Positions 36,381 to 57,500 of a stretch of DNA of 64,000 nucleotides are shown here, piece by piece (the first letter of the stretch is position 1; each line of letters opens with the position of its first letter). The position numbers were made by a program, and so were the translations under genes. Origin of the DNA: Asterias amurensis (Eukaryota; Echinodermata; Asteroidea; Forcipulatida; Asteriidae). The DNA is taken from assembly GCF_032118995.1 (NCBI RefSeq), contig NC_092667.1, positions 5,944,931 through 6,008,930 of the forward strand, in the 5' to 3' direction. The notes under the pieces were generated by a model. That model was not told where the DNA came from and made no database searches. It saw only the letters and a list, made by a program, of their open reading frames with translations.

Positions 36381-36622
36381 GGCCAATTTCATAGAGCTGC
36401 TTAAGCAAAAAATTTGCTTAAGCACGAAAATAGCTGGCTTATTTCACACATGTTACTGGACAAAATTTCATAACATATACATTGCTTGTGACTTGTATTT
36501 AGCTGTTGTTTACTTAGCATAGCAATTGAGTTGAGTCTTTGCCGGCACTCTGATTTTATTAAGCAAGGAAATTTCTGCTTAAGCAAATATTTTTGCTTAA
36601 GCAGCTCTATGAAATTGGGCCC
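36379..36622. mobile_element. MITE family E copy (well preserved)
   Basis: It starts GGGGCCAATTTCATAGAGCT and ends AGCTCTATGAAATTGGGCCC with GCTTAAGCAAAAAATTTGC-like inner arms. Confidence 0.82.
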
Positions 36623-37925
36623 TGGTCTTTGTTAATTATTGAATTAAATTTAAAAAGAGATTGGACTTTAGGGTAAAACATCTAATTGGACTTAAGTAGG
36701 GTAACAATTCTACAAAGTTTAACTTATTATCCCAATTTAATTTATTATCCCAGTTTGTGTTCCACTATTTTGAAACTTTCTCCTCAAGACTGGTACCAAG
36801 TCTTGTTCCAATTGGCTGTTCATGAAGAAAGCTGATAGACTGGTACCTTTTTTGAACCTATCGCAATGTGGTGTGTCTTCAAGTGGTTCATTAGTCTGTA
36901 AGATTCTTTGCTGGAAGTTGCTTGTTTCACTCAAGCTATGGACACCCTGGAAGTTGAAATACACCTGTTTCTACTCAATTTGGACTTATACTAGGATGTT
37001 AGTTAAAGAAACTACTAGTGGGATGTCCATTGGAGGTTTGTGATACTATTTCTTAGTGGGAATTTGTGACCAGCCAAGAGGCCAGCCAGTTAGCTGTAGA
37101 GTCCATGCTTTCCCCACAAGGATCAGTGACCACATGGTAGGCATGGACATCTCAAGAAAGAAGTACCTTGGTAAGTTTGTCTTTTTTTCTATTAAATTTG
37201 ATCTATCTCTGCCATACTATATGATTACTTTCACAGTCATTTCATTTTTGCATTTGCGACCTCATTCTTGATGGTTTGTGACAATTTTTGTTTTGGCTCG
37301 TTTATAATTTTATCACCATTATAAACATAAGTTTTGCTCTTTTTAACAACTGTTGTGTAATAATTAATAATAAGGATAATTGATTCCCCACGTCGCCACC
37401 GTATCAACGGCCAAATAAATAATAACAATAACATCGATGATGAAGAAAAGTTTTCCTTATTTCACATAATGTAAATTCAGTTCACTCAATATTGCAAATT
37501 CAACAAATCTTATACAGTTTAATCATACCTGTCACTGCTTTAAACAATTACTCATAAATTTACAACTTTGACAAAATAACTAACAGGGCGATGATGCAAA
37601 TGTGTCCAAGACTTAAGTATAAATTTAAGACAACAGCGAACTTTGTATCAAGAGGTTACACATTCTAACCTACATGTTTTAATGAAAGAACGTCCTTAAA
37701 AAAGACCAGTAAATTTTAATACATTTATTTGATTCCTTCCGGATACATAGTTTATGATGAAACAACTGAGATAATTACAATATTTTGTATATGTACAAAT
37801 ACTTTAACTTGATAAAGAAAAATATACATTTACAATATTTTACTGTTTGTTATAGAGCTTAAAATCATTATGTACATTTACACATTTCAACATAATTCGT
37901 AGATTTTGTTAAAATTCTTAACAGA

Positions 37926-38303
37926 GTCAGGCCTGATGCTTTGGGCAAGGGCACCAAGGCGTTTTCTTCTTGGTAAAGCAAATTGTCCTTTATTTGTTTT
38001 TGAACAATTCTAGGGGGCAAAAAGGCAAGAACCAGAGCCAAAGTTCACCGAGCTGCGTAACCAAAAGAATTAGCTAAGCACAAGAAAATTATGCTTACCA
38101 GAGTAAGGTTATCAGCCAACATTCACATCATGGTCTATTTGTGTCTGGTATCCTGCTTATGTTCGCTTAGCAATATTGTTAAACAAAATTGTCTGCTTTT
38201 AAAAGCAGCTCTATGAAATTAAGCCCTGGGGCAACGGAGGCAATTTCTCCATTGGGCAATAGAGACAATCGCCTCCAATACCTCCATGAAGTATCAAGCC
38301 TTA
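37926..38303 (+). repeat. Repeat family A copy split by a MITE family E element
   Basis: The left part reads CAGGCCTGATGC... GGCAAGAACCAG (to about 38035) and the right part GGGGCAACGGAGGCAATTTC... to ATCAAGCC (to 38303). The MITE at about 38040-38226 separates them. Confidence 0.72.
38040..38226. mobile_element. MITE family E copy nested in repeat A
   Basis: The left end is degraded (AAAGTTCACCGAGCTGCG); the right end is AGCAGCTCTATGAAATTAAG. The inner GCTTAGCAATATTG words fit family E. Confidence 0.65.
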
Positions 38304-38414
38304 AGCATCCATGCCTGACTCTACATACAAAATAACGTATACAAATCAAAGAAGAAAATTCCTCGCAAAGGAAAACACTATGAAAGACAACAAATAGAAA
38401 TCCGTGTAAACAGT

Positions 38415-38460
38415 ATTCTGCTGAAGACACTCAAAGCATACTGATCGAAACGTTGAGTTG
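38415..38460 (+). ncRNA. Third hammerhead-like remnant
   Basis: CTGAAGA (38421-38427) and GAAACGTT (38447-38454) are present at the right distance, but the stem II and stem I pairings are largely lost. It is best read as a decayed relative of 5480-5523. Confidence 0.25.
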
Positions 38461-39027
38461 CTATTCAGAAACCATCACAACTCATAAGAGAGAAAATTGA
38501 TGTACCTTGCATTACAACAAACCTTACTAGAAATGTAAACCTGTTTGGGCATTTACAGATCCCCTGGTACATAAACTCCCCATGCACCATCAAAACAAGC
38601 AAAAACAACAAGAAGAAAAGAACGAAAATCAAAAAAGCTTCAACATTTAGTTGCATTGTCTACTTTCATATTTGACCAAACTTCTCATTCCCTGCTTCAT
38701 AACACAGAGTACGTTTTGATGACTCAGTACTTTTCAGCATTTTTTTGGGGGGGGGGTGCTTAAACGTTTTAAAAGCAAAAAATGAGTTGGGTATCGGTCA
38801 CAGCACTGATAAGTGTACAGTACTTAATTTTACTAAGCACAAGTTTTCTGTGCTTAGCAGGTTTTTGGTTACTACTTTACACTCCCCAAGGTGTTGATAA
38901 ATGTAGGATTTTTCGACAGATTTGAAAGACAATAGTTACATTATAGGTGCTCTAATTAAATTTGCTCTAACATTGTACATCTGCAGTGTAATAGTAACAA
39001 CCATCAAAAATAATACCCTGTATTAAT

Positions 39028-39346
39028 TACATGCACTTTTCTAAGCCAAGTTGGCCCCTGAAAGCGCTTTACAATAACAATAGCCCAGTTCAATGGATGC
39101 TAAAGTATTCCTGAAATCATATCAACTCCTTATGAGTATGCACCATCAACAGCTGAATGGGCACAGGGGTTGCTAATCAATTTGCTAATCAATCTCATCA
39201 ATGATCCCTACCTTCACAGGTACCCATTTACTTCTGCCTGATGAGAAGCAACTGCAGTAAGGTTACTTGCTCAAAAAATCATGACCAGGATTCGAACCAA
39301 CAACCCGATGACTCACAAGTCAAGTTCGATGCTGAACTCTTATTTT
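39028..39346 (-). mobile_element. tRNA-derived SINE (family L), near full length
   Basis: On the minus strand: a tRNA-like head with B box GGGTTGTTGGTTCGAATCCT, then AGCAAGTAACCTTACTGC, AAATGGGTACCTGTGAAGG and a tail with GTAAAGCGCTTTCAGGGGCC. The head and body resemble 45024-45215 and 63727-63860. Confidence 0.8.
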
Positions 39347-39609
39347 AAATAGGCTAAGAGATAATCATACACATTGTCACAATTATTCCATTCTGTTAAA
39401 GATTACAAATGCATTGATTATGTCACAATTATTTCAAAGAGTGGACAATTGCTGTTTAAATATCGGCACTGGTTCGATCGTGCCTCTGTTCTAACCAAAA
39501 GAACAATATATCAACCCACTAAGCATGATGTGCCCCTCCCCTCCCCCTAAGCATGGTGTGCCCCTCCTATTGTATCTTGCATTCTGGAAACCTCAGGAAT
39601 TTGAGAGGA

Positions 39610-39672
39610 TTTTTATTTTTATTTTTATTTTTTTATTTATTTATTTCTTTTTTTTTTTTTTGGGGGGGGGGT
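39610..39672 (+). repeat. Low-complexity T/A and G run
   Basis: A TTTTTATTT and TTTA array is followed by a G homopolymer. It has no other content. Confidence 0.7.
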
Positions 39673-40536
39673 ACTTATATTCTCTGCAATCTATTCACTG
39701 AATAAACAATATTACTTTCTGAGTTCACATGTTATAATTTTATGCTACAATGTATAGCTGTCGTCAAGTTGATCTTTGTACATAGTTTACTTAGTTTACA
39801 TATTTATTGATAATAGCCAATATCCAACTGACTGCTATGTCAACACTGTTCTGGTCGAAGCCCTTGTAGCGCTTATTTCTCCTTTACATTTTGTGAATCG
39901 ATGGAGGGCTAGTCGTACACATGATGATTGTAGTGAGAGAATAATTATCAATTCACTACATGCGGTGGTTCTTATCCGTTTTTCAGATTATTGAATGTCA
40001 GACGTGATAAGACTTACATTACTTTAAAATGGCTTTCTACTAGCTAAAAAATCAGAAAGAAAAGTTGAAATGACAGTTGCTAAAAGGCGAATTAATTACC
40101 CACCTAACTCATTCCAGTCTGTGATTATTATGTATTACTCGTTGGAATCAACATTCTACTTTGTGCACTCTATCCAACTTCAGCTTGACATGCAGATCCC
40201 TTATTCAAAACGCTACTGTATGAACATTGTGAAGAAGCCTAAATTTGAGCATCTCATTTGACCAAATCAAAATCAACATACCCCTTTACATGTCAAAGCT
40301 CAAAACAGCGCCCTCACTGAGGTCCGAGGAAGGCCAATCATTGGCCGAGAGCTATGCGCAGTGCGTACACATAGCTATTGGTTTGACCTCAGGGATAGCA
40401 GTCCTATTGTGGCAGGCCTATCAATCCCAAACAACTATAATGTGCCCTCTATGACGTCTCAAGTTCCAGTTTGGGTGGTAAACCTTAACCGATTGCTCAC
40501 AACATAATGAAAAAGTCACTGCATTTTCCCATGATT

Positions 40537-40542
40537 TTTATT
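40537..40542 (-). terminator. Possible polyadenylation signal of the tyrosine kinase
   Basis: AATAAA on the minus strand lies about 1.06 kb past the kinase stop codon. A nearer signal was not seen; use is inferred. Confidence 0.3.
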
Positions 40543-41602
40543 GTCGAGCAATAATTTGGCTACATGTAGTTTACACTGCCTTACAGACAATGTACTATCA
40601 CCACTAGAGACCATGTGTCAATCGTCACTGCCTTCCCATAATTCAAAATACCCGCAATATAGTAACATTTGCTCTGAAAGGATTGAAGGATTGTGTCACT
40701 GATGTCTGATTGTGTTTTGTATAAGTAGTTCAAGTTGTTGTGAATAGTCTAATGCGACACAATTGGTTTGCTGAGCAGAAAGTAGTAACTATTTCTGTTG
40801 TGGTCATGGTGGCACGATTAATCGAGCAGTTGTTTTTCAGTCCCTACCTTACTGTGTGGATTTTCCCGAAACAAGTTTTCTAAAACTGAAATTTCTTCAT
40901 TGTTTTTTCTACAAACATTTGGTGTGATGTTTCCATGAGGATGCTTTGCGGACTTTAGAATTTAGATTCAGATACAAAGATACAAACACTACATCCTAAT
41001 TTGGTCCGTGAACAATTATAAATAGACCATGTCACAAAAACAATTATATAACAGAGGCGGTATGGATTTCACTCATCTTCCAATTTGTTATTTAACCCTG
41101 GCATAGTTTATCTGTGATTAATAACAACAGTGGACAACATTGAATGATCAAACAGTAGGAGGGTTCACTGTGTACCAAGTTGACGCAATCACTACATGCA
41201 TAGGCCCTAGTATTGCAAACTGGCATTGTTTCTTCCACCATTCAAAACCATGGCAATAACAGCGACACGTCTGATTGACTAAAAATCATCCACACCTCTC
41301 AAAAAAAGCGTAGAAAGGTAAATAAGCAAATTGCACAAGGCACTATTGTCACCTAAACATAATACTCTAAACAATATTGCTTATTTTAACATGATTATTA
41401 CGACAGCCTACTTAAAAAATTAGCTACGAGGCAAAACATGATAAAGTGTGGTCCCGAGAAAATAGCAACGAAGGGACATGCCATCCCTGACCAAATCACA
41501 CCATCCGTTGATTTTATACAAATCAAAACTCTCGTCACATTATAAATAAAAAATGGCAGCAGTTGTATTATTCTTGTTTCAACGCTCACCGTTACTCCGT
41601 CA

Positions 41603-51580
<9,978 letters not shown>

Positions 51581-54519
51581 TGTGGATTGGTTCTGCTTTG
51601 ATAATATAGATAGACAGAGTCACAACAAAGACCATCTTGAAGAGCCAAACCAGGAGCATTATTATGATTTAAAGCTTCATTTAAATTAAATTAATAAGTT
51701 TTTTTAGGCACAGGCCTCTTTTCTAGACACATAAAATAAATAATGTTATTGTTAAATGTTAGGGAAGTGTAAACCAAAACAATGAAAAAGATGTCAAGTC
51801 CAACAGCAATTTTTCACCCATTTATGACCAAATCATCACATTACTAATGTGGAGTTATACTATTTTTGTTCATAGCAAATAATAAATGCATTTAAAAGTG
51901 GGCAGGAGATTCACAGAAAATTGTCTGCACTCCCTCATGCACCCTGCCCCCATTTTGATTTTTTGCATTCGTTATGAAAAAAAAACAGTATCTTATTTAC
52001 TCAAAATGAGATACGGATCTACCAAAGTACCAGTGACAAGAACAACAAGGAACTACAAGGAGTGATGACTAAGTAATAATATTTAATTTTTAATATCATA
52101 TTTAGAAAGCGTTGACAATGTATGTCATTCATTCTTGTTCACTTTTTACAAAATAATCTCAGTCAGAAATCTGGCTGGACGGTCCTCAAACCTCAACCAT
52201 GTAATTGTAAACAAGTTTTTTTTCATGAATCACTGTGACTGTCAGTCACTGGCACTGCCACTTGTTCGGCATAAGTAAAGTCTCCTTTAAGCTGAACACC
52301 ATAGTCATTATACCCTCCAGATTTGTATAAAGCAAAGTGACACTGACAAGTGACATGTCACTCGTTCGTTGACAAACCTGTCACCGGGCTGTGCGGAACG
52401 GACGCACTCAGCACTGGGTGCTAAGATTTGTTTGTTATTAACTTCCTTTTCTAAAGATATTAACACTCCACTCACCCTCGTGGGCTTTCAAACCCTACAG
52501 CTTCTTATAAGAAAAACAATGACACTTGAGTACGTAGAACTGCCAAACAAAACATCTACATTGAAACAGTGAAACAAAGGGGCATTCTGCCAAAAGTAAG
52601 TCTTCTGTTGAAACTTCGTCAAACAACTTCCGCGTTCCAAGTTACTCGTGCCGGGTTGACAACACCTTCGTTCAGAAACATGTGTATTGTGCCGGGTACC
52701 AGGTGTGTGTGGTCATTCGGCAGGAGTTTCAACACAAGAGGGCGCAAAGTTGCCACTTGTTGCGGGTAGGGGACTGCAGCAGTGTGCGTTTGCGCAACTT
52801 GTATTGTGCAAGGCAGAATTGGGTCTAAACAGCTTTCTGCATTGCTGATACATTTCAAGTCGATTATTTGAAAATGTTATTTGTCAATTTTGTGTTACCC
52901 CGTCTTATAAACTCTGGATACCACAGTTGTCAAACACAGAACTCAACTCAAGTTGCTTGCAGCAGACGCTGCAGGGGCGCAGCCCGCCGGGCGCAGTTAT
53001 AGCCGATCACAGACGCCCACTCTTGGGTGCAGCGGTGGGATTGAACCGTTTGAAATTTGATTTTCGACTGAGAATGTAATAGTTGACTTGCATCTAGAGT
53101 TTTCAGTCGCCTGAATGGTGGTGAGCTACCTTTTTGGAATGGAACAGTGATAAAGGACGAGCAGAAAATGGCGAACAATCAACCAAGCACACTAATTCGC
53201 TTCTGATGTACCGAAAGATTGTCAATGTCGACGGAGGAAGCACTGGGACCAAAAGGCATTGAAATAAAACTCACACCAGGAAGACTCCACCGTTGGAGCT
53301 CTTGATTCTTTGCCTGGAAGTGACAGTGTCCACAATGATTGACTATTAAATTATCATTAGAATGGGTTGAACTATGAACTATGTTGTCTATTAATTTAAG
53401 GTGTCTGTCCAAAAAGGACTGGGTTTAGCAGCAATTAATGCAGCAATGTTCACCGAGCTAGCCATGAAGTAAGCCGAAGCCTTAAAGTAGTGACCTGGAT
53501 CGCAAGCTGGCACCCTATGCAGGACGTCAGTGTCCGAATTGACCGCTACGGCTACGGCTACGACTACGGCTACGGCTAGTATATAGGAAGTCCTTAGCAA
53601 CACCCCTAGCAACAGCCAGTAGCCGTAGCTGTGACCGCCAATTTACATCCGGCCTCTGCTTCCGTATAATTCACTGCATGTCATAACACCATATTATTGT
53701 ATGCTAAGTCTAATGGGTAACACCACACTGTTTGTTTGTAAATGAGTTTAACACAAACATAAACTTCTCACTTCCTCATACATGGAGGTAGCTCATACCC
53801 AATAATACAACATGACACACCTTTGTGTATAGTTTGACTATTATCCCAATTCAACCATTAGAGAATACCCATTATGATGAAGCAGTGATTCCGAGTTTTA
53901 CTGCAGTCTGTGAACTTATTGTGAGTATTTTGCGATTACTTCAACTTTTAAACAGTTTTGAACAAAATAGTGAGTGTCATTTTTTGTATAGTGTGCTCTA
54001 GTTAATTTTACGCAGAGTGCATTCATAGTACGCATGAGTTACGAATCTAGGGGGATTTTTAGAGATCGGTTAGTGCTTGCCCGACCAGATTCAACCAACA
54101 ATCATACATGGTTCATTCAATACTTCGTTTGAAAAAGACTGCTCCATTGCACCAGCATTCAACAGTCAAAATGAGTACTATAAATTTTACTAGTGTTAGC
54201 AGTCACCCAATTAGATCACTTGAATTCATTAGGTCTCAAAGAGTGTTCATTTTCGTAAAACCAGCAGCACAAAACATGCAATTTCATTAATGAGCATAAT
54301 TTAAATGTACATTCAAATTCGTTTTCTATCATAAAATAATGTGCTTTCTGATTCGCAGTTATCTATAAAAGCCAAATAAATAAGTTTTGTAGATGTCTTG
54401 TACAGTGAAATGCATTTTGGTTTTGCGTGTCTAAGAATAATGTTACAAAAAAATACACACTAAAAAATTTCCATTTTTTACAAAACTTTATCTGCAGATT
54501 GGCTTTGTGTGGGATCGCA
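51581..54519. other. Divergent intergenic region between kinase and receptor
   Basis: The kinase promoter and 5' non-coding exons should lie here on the minus strand, and the receptor promoter on the plus strand. I could not place either with confidence. A short CTACGG hexamer microsatellite is at 53548-53577. Confidence 0.5.
53548..53577 (+). repeat. CTACGG/CTACGA hexamer microsatellite
   Basis: About five units of GGCTACGGCTACGACTACGG. It produces an alanine/valine-rich frame on the minus strand that is not supported as a gene. Confidence 0.8.
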
Positions 54520-57500
54520 ATGCAGCTGCCTTCTGGTCTAACAGTGTTGATGTTTTCCTCGCTAGTCATTCTCTCATCTCCTGGATTGAGCAGAGTTTCA
54601 TGCGGTATACCAGTCACTTCTGCCCCTAGCGTGATTCTGTCAGCTTGTTTTGATTTCATCCCATTCAAATCAATGAAATTGATGCTGGGATGATGAAAAT
54701 TGAATAGTCATACCCCTTTTTGTATGGGGTTTGGTATTCATTATTGATAATACACATTATTGGGACATAATGTTGATGAAGGTATAGGGCTACTATTATT
54801 AGTGTTTTTGTATCTGTTTTGTATTTGTATATGAAACCAATGATGCCTCATAAAAAGTGAACTTACGCTGCCAACTTGGTCATGTTCCTTATGTCCAAGA
54901 GCATTAATGATGCCAATAAGTCATTACACAAAAAGTAACCAGACTATAAATTTGTCCTTCAAGCCTTGGTTTACATTGATGGCCGCCATTGTAAAGGTAT
55001 CTATACTTTGGTTTTCCTGCAGATGTTCGTTTGATCGGTGGTCCGGACACAGCGCCGAATGTTGGCTGGGTCGAAATCTGGGACCGAAACTCGTCAGAAT
55101 GGCTTGCTGTATGTGGCAATGAAGATTGGGACTTCGATGAAGGTCAGGTAGTTTGCCGAGAGCTAGGGTACCCAGGTGTGGATAGGGCGATGACGGGAAC
55201 GTACCTCGATGGGGCTTCGAGGTCTGTGAGTGGATTCCAGTGTCATGGAAGTAAGCATTTAAATTAATGCAATAACTTTGACTTACAAATGGTGGCACCT
55301 TAAAGGTTTTTCTTCGGCAAAAACAAATTAATATTAATTCAGTTTCATAAAAAACGCACTCAAAATATCGCATGTTTCCCTGATTCATTCATCCTTTTAC
55401 CTGGATAATAAATACCTCTAATAAAAAGGTTTCTGATGTTATTAAATTCTTATTTTATTTCCAACTATAGCTGAGATTTCTCTGGAACGATGTACACATT
55501 CTGCTGGTGTAATGGACGCACCGTGTGACTTGGGACAAACAGCTGAGGTCATTTGCAAAGGTCAATGAGTAAAAGCTTCAAGATCAATTCATATAAGGGA
55601 CCATGGATAAACTAAGAACGCGGCCGCCCGCGGTCAGACTCGTTCTAGAACGAGTCCGTCCCAAAATTGTCACGCGCCCGTCCCAAGATGGATTAAGCAC
55701 TTCACTGATTTTTAAGGTACCTCATTATCGAACTCTATTGTTGGTGCCTTTTGTGTTCAGATTACGTGGACAAGGCAGCTCGCAAGTAAGCCACGAAGGG
55801 GTGAAGGATTAGTGTTTGCGGTCTAGCTCAGGTATACACCAGACAATTGGTTGGAGATGTCCATGTACAGCCAACCCTCGAGTTTGCCAAAGCCAATACA
55901 ATAATATGCTACTGCCATAACAAGTTGAAGTGGTGACTATTATTCTTAAATTTGAAATCATCGCCAACTTATTTTGTATCTACATCTAATTATTACATTA
56001 GGACCCGTGTTTATAGAGATAATTACACTTACACGATTTGTTCATAAAGGTACCGCGAAATCATGCTGACCGGCTCGCAATCACACAAAACACAACGCAA
56101 AATTACATCGTAGTACACAAACACACTATATCCAGCGACACACTCACACACAGTGTTTTCAATTATACCGGCCCAGTAGTCTTACTACTTTACGTGCAAC
56201 GAACTATAATGCAAGAAACATTGAACGCTAGAGGGCTTTCCTAAACGATGTGATAGCGGGAGAGCCGCCCTCCGTTGGAAAAATTGCGCAACAGTTTACG
56301 AAATTAGTTACAACCGCCTTGAGATAAAGACTTTCGGGAGAATCTGGTGTCCGAAAATTGCAATACTAACCAGCGTACAACATTGGCGCCGTTGCTGGTA
56401 CCTTGCGAATGTCAACAACGTGGTGAATTTTCAGCAGTTCCTTGGGAATATTTAGCGTGTTTAAGAAAAACTACATAACGTGTTGGCTTCATTGTTCAAA
56501 CATGAAACATTTTGGATACCTTGGATGTACAAAAAAGGGTATAGTTTTACTGTTTAATGTAAGATGTTTTTCCTATTGATTTTGTTTTATTCTGTTGTAT
56601 TTTGGGGGATTATTTTGCATGGCGGTCGTGCAAAGACGCAATATTTTTTATATTTTAATCTGCGGTTGTGTTTTGACTTATTGCGTGAAAAGGGCTAGGA
56701 TTAATCTTTTTGTAACTTGAAAAAAAAAATAGTCAAAATATAAACTAGACCGGAGACACAGTTATTATAATTTACATGGATCGTTGGTTGTTGTTTATTT
56801 ATTGAAACGACAGTTTACGTAAATTGCAACTTGGGTTTATATCTACCCAGACAAGCCGATTATAACTACACAGTGGTTTTCGGCCTCACCATTGTTCCTT
56901 TGTTATACAGTGGGTCTTCCTCAAGACCCAGTGGTTGAGAAGAACGCGTTCCACTCCGTAGATTTTCTTTTGTTCAACTTGTCACGCGAAGGAACGCGTC
57001 GCGACGCGGTCGTTCCCGTGACATAGTTTATCCATGGTCCCTAATAGAAAACTGTCTCTTATAGATCTAACTATTAAAACAACAAACACATCAAGATAGG
57101 TTAGACGGTGGGTAAAGGGCTTTGGGAACTTTATTAACAAGCTTTTTAAGGAAAGACGTTTACGGTCACAACACATTCCTCAAGTTTATTCCAGACCCGA
57201 TTAGTTCGATGACGTCACGTTTCAAATTTCGCCCTGAAATCAAATAAAATGACTTTATTAAATTTACACAATTTTTATCATATAAGGTTAGTCACAGATT
57301 CACTATTTTGGGAAATAAACCCGAGTACATCACAAATCTGAATTTGCCATAAGAACCCTTATTAGGACTTCCAGTGCTTTACATTCGTGAAATATAAACC
57401 TAGCATTAATTTGGTATCATTGGGAATTTTGATTAAACAGCTCCAGGATATATAGGTTGCTTCCGAGATCGGGACCAAATCTTCACAGACACAAAAACCA

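Larger units (their letters stand above)
30457..41602. other. 11-kb interval of repeats; no supported gene
   Basis: Between the NCOA6 stop and the kinase stop I found no conserved coding sequence. It probably includes the NCOA6 3' UTR (candidate AATAAA cluster near 33830-33860). The interval is filled with MITE families B, C and E, repeat A, a SINE, microsatellites and a degenerate TTAGGG-like stretch near 35170-35245. Confidence 0.7.

Noticed and set aside
53391-53612. Alanine/valine-rich minus-strand frame with a signal-peptide look
   Set aside because: The hydrophobic part is produced by a CTACGG hexamer microsatellite.
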